A stretch of DNA of 14,869 nt, from assembly GCA_934133175.1 (NCBI GenBank), contig CAKPAX010000031.1:1-14869 (forward strand), read 5' to 3'. The position numbers and the translations under genes are program-made. The stretch comes from an uncultured Clostridia bacterium (GTDB lineage: Bacteria > Bacillota > Clostridia > TANB77 > CAG-508). Shown here in pieces: positions 6,414-13,031 of the stretch. The notes beneath the pieces were generated by a model. The model was given only the letters and a program-made list of their open reading frames with translations. It ran no database searches and had not been told where the DNA came from. Position 1 is the stretch's first letter. Every line of letters begins with the position of its first letter.

Positions 6414-7100
6414 CTATTTTATATATTTTGTATTTATCTCTTCATTATATTTTAATATTTTTACTTTCTTATTTTTTTCAATTTTAACATCATATCCATC
6501 TTTTTGTAATTTGTCAACAGATCCCCCATTTCCTAGCAATCCACTTTCCAAATAAGTTTGATTTCCTATGGCTTTTATAACATATGGAGATGATATTCTT
6601 TGTCCATTAACTTTAACAAATGTATTTCCTATATATGCTATATCTGTCATATTAACAATTCTTTCATCATTGATTGATACCGCTTCTGCACCAGCCAATT
6701 TTAAATCATTTACTATTATAAGCAAATTATTATCATTAATTTTTAAATCATCTGTATCTGTTAATGTTACTATTATACCTTCGCCTTGTACATCAGTCTT
6801 TCCTAGTCCCATATTAAGTTGTTGCAATTCACTTTGTAACAATTCAGAAGTTTCACTATCTGACTGTTTCTTTTCTTTATATTCTTCTACCTTCTGATTT
6901 ATTTCTTCATACTTTTGATTCACTTCTTTATATTTTTCTTTCCAGCTTGAAAGTTCTTCTTTTAGCTCTGTTTCTCTCATCGTTTCTATAGATGTTATAT
7001 CTGTTTCTCTTACAACTTTAAATTGCATAGACATAACTAATGCTAATACAAAACATACTAATCCTATAGTTATAGTCATTACTATTTTGCCTTTTTTCAT
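6414..7100 (-). CDS. DUF881 membrane protein (second copy, YlxW/YlxX-like)
   Basis: The 228-residue product has one N-terminal membrane segment (about residues 7-27), a long Lys/Glu-rich coiled coil (about 39-80), and an extracytoplasmic DUF881 domain. Family marks include GEGIIVTLTDTDDLK, LIIVNDLKLAGAEAVSINDERI, the NGQRISSPYVIKAIG motif and a terminal KILKYNEEINTKYIK. The family is linked to division gene clusters in Firmicutes; no enzymatic activity is known. GAGAGGTG lies about 7 bases before the ATG. It is 14 bases after a paralogue of similar architecture, which points to an old tandem duplication; the membrane and coiled-coil parts have diverged more than the DUF881 domain. The assignment to ylxW or ylxX specifically cannot be made. 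Confidence 0.85.
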   Translation of the reverse strand: MKKGKIVMTITIGLVCFVLALVMSMQFKVVRETDITSIETMRETELKEELSSWKEKYKEVNQKYEEINQKVEEYKEKKQSDSETSELLQSELQQLNMGLGKTDVQGEGIIVTLTDTDDLKINDNNLLIIVNDLKLAGAEAVSINDERIVNMTDIAYIGNTFVKVNGQRISSPYVIKAIGNQTYLESGLLGNGGSVDKLQKDGYDVKIEKNKKVKILKYNEEINTKYIK

Positions 7101-7114
7101 TAAATCACACCTCT

Positions 7115-7834
7115 CTATTTAACACTTTGTGCATATTTAAAATCTATAACTCCCGTGTATTTAGGTATTGTTATATTGTTTGATTTTTTCACTTCTGTTA
7201 TTACTCCCCATCCATTTAATATATCTAAATATCCACCAGGTCTTTCTAATGCTGCTAGTTGTTCTGGTAACCCTATTGCTTTTATTTCAAAAGGATTACC
7301 AACTTTTTCTCCATTTATTTTAATTACATTTCCATCACAACTTATTGAAGTAGTAGGTACTACTCTATGATCATTAATAGAAATAGCTTCCGCTCCTGCA
7401 TTTTTCAATTCATTTACAACACTTAAAATATCTACATCATGCACTATAGAATCATTTAAATCAATATTACTATTTGTGGTATTTAATGTATCATTATCTT
7501 TAAGTGTAACAATAATTCCAGATCCAGATACTTCAGCAAGTCCTAAAACTTTATTTCCGCTTTTTATTTGTTCTTCTATATTAGTTAATTCTGAATTATT
7601 TTCGGTTGCACTTTTTCTTTCTGTTTCTAGCTCATTTGTTTTTCTTTCTAATTCATTATATTTATTATCATACTTCTCTTTTTCTTTTAAAACCTGATCT
7701 CTTAAATCATTTTCTGTTGAACTTGTACTTAACGGCGAATTTGCATTATTCACAGTTTTCACTTGAATACATATTCCACATGTTAAAATCAAACACATTA
7801 ATCCCAAAATCAAACCTATAAGTTTTTTATTCAT
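7115..7834 (-). CDS. DUF881 membrane protein (first copy, YlxW/YlxX-like)
   Basis: The 239-residue product has an N-terminal membrane segment (LIGLILGLMCLILTCGICI, about residues 5-23), a polar Ser/Asn linker, a coiled coil (about 44-75) and a DUF881 domain. The diagnostic stretches are GSGIIVTLKDND, LSVVNELKNAGAEAISINDHRV, KINGEKVGNPFEIKAIG and a terminal ITIPKYTGVIDFKYAQ. It is probably anchored in the membrane with the domain outside. AGGAGG lies 5 bases before the ATG. It sits between divIB (17 bases upstream) and a second DUF881 gene (14 bases downstream). Its middle contains an extra run between the first DUF881 strand and SVVNEL (NTTNSNIDLNDSIVHDVDI) that is longer than in the second copy. 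Confidence 0.86.
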   Translation of the reverse strand: MNKKLIGLILGLMCLILTCGICIQVKTVNNANSPLSTSSTENDLRDQVLKEKEKYDNKYNELERKTNELETERKSATENNSELTNIEEQIKSGNKVLGLAEVSGSGIIVTLKDNDTLNTTNSNIDLNDSIVHDVDILSVVNELKNAGAEAISINDHRVVPTTSISCDGNVIKINGEKVGNPFEIKAIGLPEQLAALERPGGYLDILNGWGVITEVKKSNNITIPKYTGVIDFKYAQSVK

Positions 7835-7851
7835 ACTTACCTCCTGTAAAG

Positions 7852-8862
7852 TTAAACCTTTTCTCTAAAAAATGGTCTAAATTTATTATTTAAATCTCCA
7901 TTTACAAAAATTTCTCCCTCTATATTTTTTTCTGAATCAATCATTGCTTTTACATATAATATTTTATTATTTAAATTAGATATATCTCCAAAATGTATCA
8001 TTTTTTTCTCACTTTCAATGTATACAGTATAATCTTCTTTATTGGAAATATCAATATTGGTAATAATATTTTTTGATATCTCAATTTCTTCTAATGATTT
8101 AGTAATTTTTAATACATTATTTAAGTTCTCTAAATCTTCAATTTCTAGTCTATTGCCTTCTACTATTTTTTCTTCTTGTGTTTTGTATCCACTTATTATA
8201 GGCACTTCTAACTTTTCTTCTGATATCTCAAGAATATATCCCTGTGTATCTATATAAACATATCCGTTAACAAAATTAAGCATATATGATCTTTTTCTTT
8301 CTTTTATATTTATATTTAACGTATCTGGTAAAGCTCTTTTTATTATTACACTTTCTACATATGGATTTTGTTTTATTTTTTCTGAAATTTTAGATTTTGA
8401 ATTTTTAAATATATTTTCATTTTTATTTAATTCAGACAAGCTCAAAATTTGTTCTTCTGTTAAATATTCAATTCCATTTATATTAATATTTTTAATATTA
8501 AACATTGGAGTTGTTAAAATGAATATAATTGTTCCAACTAACAATAATAATATACTTGTCCACTTAACAAAAAACTTTACTAAATTTTTCTTTTTATTAT
8601 TTTTCTTTTTTTTATTCTTTTTAGTTTTTATTTCTTTTTTTATCTGTTCTCTATTTTTTTCTTGTGTTTTTTTATCAGAAATTCCTATTACTATTTCATC
8701 TTCAAAATTAAATATATCATCCTTGTTTTGTTTCTTTTTATTCTTCATATTTAATTTTTCATTCTTTTTTTTGGACTTAGTTGGGGCTTTTTTTCTTTCA
8801 GCCCCATTAACTTTATCCATATAAAACAAATCAATATTACCTTCTTTTGTTTTTTTAGGCAT
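7852..8862 (-). CDS. divIB: Cell division protein DivIB/FtsQ
   Basis: DivIB is the bitopic divisome protein that bridges early and late division proteins. The 336-residue product has a long, very Lys-rich cytoplasmic tail (residues 1-98), one membrane segment (about 99-119), a POTRA domain (about 121-190; FNIKNININGIEYLTEEQIL through RALPDTLNINIKERKRSY) and the FtsQ/DivIB beta domain (VYIDTQGYILEISEE and on). AAGGAG lies 6 bases before the ATG, inside the 3' end of murA, and the two genes are separated by one base, so translation is likely coupled. The cytoplasmic tail is about 100 residues, long for the family, and is written almost wholly in A-rich codons including an A8 run. The gene could equally be labelled ftsQ. 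Confidence 0.9.
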   Translation of the reverse strand: MPKKTKEGNIDLFYMDKVNGAERKKAPTKSKKKNEKLNMKNKKKQNKDDIFNFEDEIVIGISDKKTQEKNREQIKKEIKTKKNKKKKNNKKKNLVKFFVKWTSILLLLVGTIIFILTTPMFNIKNININGIEYLTEEQILSLSELNKNENIFKNSKSKISEKIKQNPYVESVIIKRALPDTLNINIKERKRSYMLNFVNGYVYIDTQGYILEISEEKLEVPIISGYKTQEEKIVEGNRLEIEDLENLNNVLKITKSLEEIEISKNIITNIDISNKEDYTVYIESEKKMIHFGDISNLNNKILYVKAMIDSEKNIEGEIFVNGDLNNKFRPFFREKV

Positions 8863-8863
8863 A

Positions 8864-10120
8864 TTATTCTCCTTCTTTTATATATATTTTTGCTCCTAGA
8901 TTTCTTAATTTTTTATCAAAATCCTCATATCCTCTTAATATATATTTTATTTCATTAACTGTAGTTTTACCTTTTGCAGCAAGACCACCTATTACCATTG
9001 CAGCGCCACCTCTTAAATCTGTTGCTTTAACACTTGCTCCATGCAATTTTCTTGTTCCCTTCACTACAGCTGTTCTTCCTTCTATTGTTACTTTTGCACC
9101 CATTCTAACTAATTCTTGAACGTACTTATATCTATTTTCAAATATATTTTCTATAATTATAGATGTTCCTTTAGCTGTTGTAGTTATAGCTGTAAAAATT
9201 GATTGCATATCTGTTGGAAAACCTGGATATGGCATTGTCTTTATATCTATTGGTTTTAATCTTTTAGGTGCTTTTAATTCTATAGTAGTTGCTTTTACAT
9301 CAATTGTACATCCAGTTTCTTCTAATTTCGTTATTGCTGGTATTACATGCTCTGGAACTACATCTATTAATTTTATATTTCCTCCTGTTATTGCTCCAGC
9401 ACAAAGATATGTTCCTGCTTCTATTCTATCTGGCATAATATTGTAACTTACATCTTTTAATTTTTTTACACCTTTAATTTCAATTATATTTGTTCCTGCT
9501 CCAGATATGTTTGCTCCCATTTTATTTAAAAAGTTTTGTAAATCAACAATTTCTGGTTCCATAGCAGCATTTGAAATTATCGTTGTTCCTTCTGCCAAAC
9601 ACGAAGCTAATATAATATTTTCTGTTGCTCCAACACTTGGAAAATCTAAATCTATTTTTGCACTTTCTATTCTATCACAAGTACAACTAATATTTCCATA
9701 GTTTTCATTAATTTTTATTCCTAATTTTTCAAATCCTTTCATATGCAAATCTATTGGTCTTGTTCCTATATCACATCCCCCTGGATAAGAAAACAGTGCT
9801 TTATGTACTTTACCTACTAGTGCACCAGCTAATATAACAGAAGATCTCATTTCTCTCATAAGATTTTCTGATATTTCATATTTATTTAATTTTGAAGAAT
9901 CTATAACTACTTTATTTGAGCTCTTTTTTACTTCACAACCTAATTCCTTTAATATTTCGAACATCATTTGTGTATCATGTATTTTAGGTACATTATATAA
10001 TTTACTTACTCCTCCATTTAATATTGTCGCTGCAATTATAGGTAAAGATGAATTTTTAGACCCTGATATTCTTACTTCTCCTTCTAGCTTTTTACCTCCT
10101 TCTATAACATAACTTGACAT
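8864..10120 (-). CDS. murA: UDP-N-acetylglucosamine 1-carboxyvinyltransferase MurA
   Basis: MurA transfers enolpyruvate from PEP to UDP-GlcNAc, the first committed step of peptidoglycan synthesis, in the cytoplasm. The 418-residue product has the catalytic Lys22-Asn23 in SGSKN, the reactive cysteine in PGGCDIGTRPIDLH (Cys116, equivalent to E. coli Cys115 and the fosfomycin target), the YPGFPTDMQ loop and the late DLRGGAAMVIGGL arginine motif. It is therefore predicted active and of the fosfomycin-sensitive Cys type. A GTG at 10129 extends the frame by three codons but it is part of the AGGGTG ribosome binding site; ATG 10120 lies 6 bases after it and is preferred. It heads the division cluster, one base before divIB; no convincing promoter was found in the 156 bases upstream. 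Confidence 0.96.
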   Translation of the reverse strand: MSSYVIEGGKKLEGEVRISGSKNSSLPIIAATILNGGVSKLYNVPKIHDTQMMFEILKELGCEVKKSSNKVVIDSSKLNKYEISENLMREMRSSVILAGALVGKVHKALFSYPGGCDIGTRPIDLHMKGFEKLGIKINENYGNISCTCDRIESAKIDLDFPSVGATENIILASCLAEGTTIISNAAMEPEIVDLQNFLNKMGANISGAGTNIIEIKGVKKLKDVSYNIMPDRIEAGTYLCAGAITGGNIKLIDVVPEHVIPAITKLEETGCTIDVKATTIELKAPKRLKPIDIKTMPYPGFPTDMQSIFTAITTTAKGTSIIIENIFENRYKYVQELVRMGAKVTIEGRTAVVKGTRKLHGASVKATDLRGGAAMVIGGLAAKGKTTVNEIKYILRGYEDFDKKLRNLGAKIYIKEGE

Positions 10121-10233
10121 TTTATTCACCCTTTCTTATTTATTATGCTATATTTTATGTGTCGTTAACGTAAAAAGTGAAAAATAAAGTATGTATATTA
10201 GGAAAGTTACATAATTTTTCTAAATATATAAAT

Positions 10234-10274
10234 AAATCCAAATTGTTAAACTTTTTGTATAACAATTTGGATTT
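10234..10274 (-). terminator. Intrinsic terminator after proS
   Basis: A perfect 15-bp stem (10234-10248 with 10260-10274) encloses an 11-base loop and begins 11 bases past the proS stop. The T-run is interrupted on the minus strand (TTTATTTA) and much better on the plus strand, so it may be bidirectional; no plus-strand gene is seen to use it. Confidence 0.65.
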
Positions 10275-10285
10275 GTTTTTTATTT

Positions 10286-11728
10286 TTAATATTGTCTTCC
10301 CCATATAACCATTTTATCTGCTGGTTTACCACAACATACACATTTATCTGAAATTTTTTCTTGTTCAAATGGCATACATCTTGATTTTGCAGCAGTAAGT
10401 TCTTTGATTTTTTCTTCACATGCTGGATTACCACACCACATTGCCTTTATAAATCCTTGGTGTTCATTCATACTTGTTACAAATTCATCTAAAGTTGTGG
10501 CAATTGTAGTTTTTTCTTCTAATCTTTTTTTACATTCCTCAAACATATTATTATGTATTTTTTCTAGAGTTTCTACAATTACCTTTTCTACTTCATTTAA
10601 TTTTACAACTACCTTTTCCGCTGTATCTCTTCTAACTAATACACAAACTCCATTTTCTATATCTCTTGGTCCTAATTCTATTCTAACAGGTACACCTTTC
10701 ATTTCCCAATCGTTAAATTTAAATCCTGGTGATACATTATCTCTATCATCTATTTCTACTCTAAACATTGATTTTAATGAATTATATAGTTCGTGAGCTT
10801 TTTCTAAAACTCCTTCTTTATTTTGTGCAACTGGTACTACAACAACTTGTATTGGGGCAACTTTTGGTGGTAATTTTAATCCTCTATTATCACCATGTGC
10901 CATTATAATTGCACCTAATAACCTTGTTGAAGATCCCCAAGATGTTTGATATGCATATTCCTCTTTACCCTCTCTATTTTGGAATTTTATCTCAAATGGT
11001 TTTGTAAAGTTTTGTCCAAAATAATGTGAAGTTGCTGATTGCAATGCTTTTCCATCATGCATCATAGTTTCTATTGTATATGTAGCTTCTGCTCCTGCAA
11101 ACTTTTCTGATTCTGTTTTTATTCCTTTTACTGTTGGAATTGCTAACAAATTTTCTACAACATCTTGATATATATTTAACATTTGTATTGTTCTTTCTTT
11201 TGCTTCTTCTGCTGTTTCATGTATTGTATGTCCTTCTTGCCATAAGAATTCTCTAGAACGTAAAAATGGTCTTGTTTCTTTTTCCCATCTTAAGACATTA
11301 CACCATTGATTATAAACAAAAGGTAAATCTCTCCATGAACTTAACCACTTTGAATACATTGTTGATATAATCGTTTCTGAAGTTGGTCTTATACAATATT
11401 TTTCTTCTAGTTTTTCTCCCCCTGCTTCTGTAACCCAAGCAACTTCTGGAGCAAATCCTTCAACATGATCTTTTTCTTTTTGCAATAAATTTTCTGGTAT
11501 TAAAACAGGAAAATAGGCATTTTTAACTCCTGTTTCTTTAAATTTTTTATCTGTATAATTTTGAATATTTTCCCATATTGCATAACCATATGGTCTTATT
11601 GCTATACATCCCTTTGTATCTGTGTAATCAGCTAATCCCGCTTTTATTACTATATCTGTATACCATCTGGCAAAATCTTCTTCTATATCTGTTATTTCTT
11701 TTACAAATCCTTTATCTTTATTACTCAC
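10286..11728 (-). CDS. proS: Prolyl-tRNA synthetase, archaeal/eukaryotic type
   Basis: ProRS joins proline to tRNA-Pro. The 480-residue product is the short form (no editing insert) with a C-terminal zinc-binding domain, a type shared by archaea, eukaryotes and some bacteria including many clostridia. Class II marks include RPTSETIISTMYSKW, the catalytic WRDLPFVYNQWCNVLRWE and FLRSREFLWQEGHT, and SHYFGQNFTKPFEI. The C-terminal domain has two cysteine pairs, CGNPAC (432, 437) and CVCC (463, 466), and ends in the usual aromatic Tyr (WGRQY). The start is a GTG with AGGAGG 7 bases upstream; a frame upstream offers no better choice. It begins two bases after the scpB stop, so the two are cotranscribed and probably coupled. 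A good terminator follows. Confidence 0.95.
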   Translation of the reverse strand: MSNKDKGFVKEITDIEEDFARWYTDIVIKAGLADYTDTKGCIAIRPYGYAIWENIQNYTDKKFKETGVKNAYFPVLIPENLLQKEKDHVEGFAPEVAWVTEAGGEKLEEKYCIRPTSETIISTMYSKWLSSWRDLPFVYNQWCNVLRWEKETRPFLRSREFLWQEGHTIHETAEEAKERTIQMLNIYQDVVENLLAIPTVKGIKTESEKFAGAEATYTIETMMHDGKALQSATSHYFGQNFTKPFEIKFQNREGKEEYAYQTSWGSSTRLLGAIIMAHGDNRGLKLPPKVAPIQVVVVPVAQNKEGVLEKAHELYNSLKSMFRVEIDDRDNVSPGFKFNDWEMKGVPVRIELGPRDIENGVCVLVRRDTAEKVVVKLNEVEKVIVETLEKIHNNMFEECKKRLEEKTTIATTLDEFVTSMNEHQGFIKAMWCGNPACEEKIKELTAAKSRCMPFEQEKISDKCVCCGKPADKMVIWGRQY

Positions 11729-11730
11729 TT

Positions 11731-12378
11731 TTATTCCTCCTGATTTTCATTTTTATTTTTTTCATCGCTAATTTCTTCATTATCTGTTTTCTCTGTAATT
11801 TTTTCTTGTTCTTCTTTATTAGCATTTTCTTCTATTAATTCATCTATAACAATTTGCTTATTTTCATCTAATTTATATCTTGGAAGTTCCGGCAATTCTT
11901 CTAATGAACTATAACCAAACATACGTAAAAAATCCTCTGTTGTCTTATATATTGTAGGACGTCCTGGAGCATCTAATTTTCCTGCAACTTCAATTAATCC
12001 AAATTCTAATAATTTATATATAGCTGCATCTGCATTAACGCCTCTTATTGCTTCGATTTCTGCTCTTGTTATTTTTGGATTATATGCAATGATTGCTAAT
12101 GTTTCTAAAGCTGCATTTGATAAATTTGGTTTTACCCTTTTATCTATTATTGGATAAATGTATTCTGCATACTCTTTTTTAGAACACATCTGATATCCAT
12201 TTTCTATTTTTATTATTTCAATTCCTCTATTTTCATAATCTATTTTCATTGATTCTATTATATTTTTTATATCTTCTGCTGGTAATTCTAAACTCAATAC
12301 TAACTCATCTTCTTTTACTATTCTACCAGCAGCAAATAAAATTGCTTCTATTGCAGATTTTGTTTTATCAATTTCCAT
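11731..12378 (-). CDS. scpB: Segregation and condensation protein ScpB
   Basis: ScpB works with ScpA and Smc in chromosome condensation and segregation. The 215-residue product carries the two winged-helix domains of the family; the marks are AIEAILFAAGRIVKEDEL at the start, the ALETLAIIAYNPKITRAEIEAIRGVNADA block, then LIEVAGKLDAPGRPTIYKTTEDFLRMFGYSSLEELPELP. The last 50 or so residues are an acidic low-complexity tail. The longest frame starts at ATG 12408, but the promoter at 12413-12441 would start RNA about there, and AGGA lies 6 bases before ATG 12378, so the shorter start is used. The usual partner scpA is not adjacent; proS follows two bases later instead. Confidence 0.93.
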   Translation of the reverse strand: MEIDKTKSAIEAILFAAGRIVKEDELVLSLELPAEDIKNIIESMKIDYENRGIEIIKIENGYQMCSKKEYAEYIYPIIDKRVKPNLSNAALETLAIIAYNPKITRAEIEAIRGVNADAAIYKLLEFGLIEVAGKLDAPGRPTIYKTTEDFLRMFGYSSLEELPELPRYKLDENKQIVIDELIEENANKEEQEKITEKTDNEEISDEKNKNENQEE

Positions 12379-12412
12379 ATATATTCCTACTTTACTAAAA
12401 TTTAACATTTAT

Positions 12413-12441
12413 ATTATCACACGAATTATGTAATATGTCAA
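12413..12441 (-). promoter_or_regulatory. Strong sigma-A promoter of scpB-proS
   Basis: On the minus strand a perfect TTGACA (12441-12436) is followed by 17 bases and GATAAT (12418-12413) with an extended -10 TG one base upstream. The start point falls near 12405, which supports the shorter scpB start. It faces away from the plus-strand promoter at 12515. Confidence 0.78.
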
Positions 12442-12514
12442 TATTTTTAAATGTCTGATTAATGTATTCCTGTATACTTTTCTTCATATATTATTTAATT
12501 CTGTTTAAGATTAC

Positions 12515-12543
12515 TTGCATAAAAAAAAATAATATGATAATAT
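12515..12543 (+). promoter_or_regulatory. Candidate promoter of the 54-residue gene
   Basis: TTGCAT (12515-12520) is followed by 17 bases, rich in A, and TAATAT (12538-12543) with an extended -10 TG. The start point near 12550 would leave a leader of about 23 bases containing AAGGAGG. The -10 is only a moderate match. Confidence 0.45.
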
Positions 12544-12572
12544 TAAATTATATAATTTTAAGGAGGTTTAAT

Positions 12573-12737
12573 ATGTCTGATAAAGAAAAAAAAGATCTAG
12601 AAGTTGTTACTGGCGATGGATCAAATTTAAATATTTCTCCAGTATATGAAGATATAAATGTTGCTAGACCACAACCCCAAGACAAAAAACCTAAAAACAT
12701 CGTTATACCAGAAGAAAAAAAAGATGTTAAAAAATAA
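12573..12737 (+). CDS. Small polar protein of unknown function, 54 residues
   Basis: I do not recognise this protein. It is real on local evidence: AAGGAGG lies 6 bases before the ATG, a plausible promoter precedes it, and codon use resembles its neighbours. The product is very hydrophilic, with a charged start (MSDKEKKDLEVV), a Gly/Asn/Ser-rich middle (TGDGSNLNISPVYEDINV), a Pro/Gln-rich stretch (ARPQPQDKKPK) and a Lys/Glu-rich end. There is no signal peptide, membrane segment or cysteine; it is probably cytoplasmic and partly disordered. A longer reading starting near 12465 is rejected because its upstream part lacks a ribosome binding site and lies across the promoter. It lies between divergent scpB and the aspS leader, with no terminator before the latter. 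Confidence 0.7.
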   Translation: MSDKEKKDLEVVTGDGSNLNISPVYEDINVARPQPQDKKPKNIVIPEEKKDVKK

Positions 12738-12758
12738 TACTAAATTTTAACATATCTA

Positions 12759-12787
12759 TTGACTTTTTAGTGTATACTATATAAAAT
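12759..12787 (+). promoter_or_regulatory. Sigma-A promoter of the aspS leader
   Basis: TTGACT (12759-12764) is followed by 17 bases and TAAAAT (12782-12787), each one base off consensus. The start point would be near 12794, some 28 bases before the first stem of the T-box. It lies 22 bases after the stop codon of the small gene. Confidence 0.7.
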
Positions 12788-12821
12788 ATTATACATATTT
12801 TTAAATATATTTGCGTTTGTA

Positions 12822-13008
12822 CAATGAAAGCAATTAAAGGTTACTAATAAGAGAATTAGGGTCCTAGGCTGAAAGCCCTTTTAGAAAAACATAATTTGTG
12901 AAACACATTGGAGCAATTTTTATAAAGTGGAAAATTATTTTAATTTTCAAGCTGGGTGGCACCGCGGAATATTTTCGTCCCTGCATTTGCAGAGGGACGT
13001 TTTTTTTA
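12822..13008 (+). promoter_or_regulatory. T-box riboswitch leader of aspS
   Basis: The T-box sequence GGGTGGCACCGCGG (12954-12967) is the conserved antiterminator side, and a terminator follows at 12976. Stem I can be drawn: basal CAATG (12822-12826) with CATTG (12906-12910), AATTA (12832-12836) with TAATT (12892-12896), CTAA with TTAG (12881-12884), and AGGG with CCCT near the distal end; an AAGAGAA motif lies where the AG bulge is expected. In this fold the specifier position reads AAC (12888-12890), followed by the usual purine. The bulge UGGC (12957-12960) calls for a tRNA with discriminator G, which fits tRNA-Asp and tRNA-Asn. Uncharged tRNA would favour read-through into aspS. Stem II/III details are not resolved. 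Confidence 0.93.
12976..13007 (+). terminator. T-box regulatory terminator of aspS
   Basis: CGTCCC (12976-12981) pairs with GGGACG (12994-12999), extended by TGC with GCA across a 4-base loop and a GA bulge, and is followed by eight T. It is mutually exclusive with the T-box antiterminator just upstream. Confidence 0.92.
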
Positions 13009-13031
13009 TTAAATTTTAGGAGGTTATTAAA

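Noticed and set aside
10246..10434. Alternative 62-residue frame at the 3' end of proS
   Set aside because: It overlaps the proS zinc domain in another frame and runs through the terminator, with no ribosome binding site.
12465..12572. Longer N-terminus for the 54-residue gene with a hydrophobic start
   Set aside because: It crosses the predicted promoter and lacks a ribosome binding site, while AAGGAGG is placed exactly for ATG 12573.
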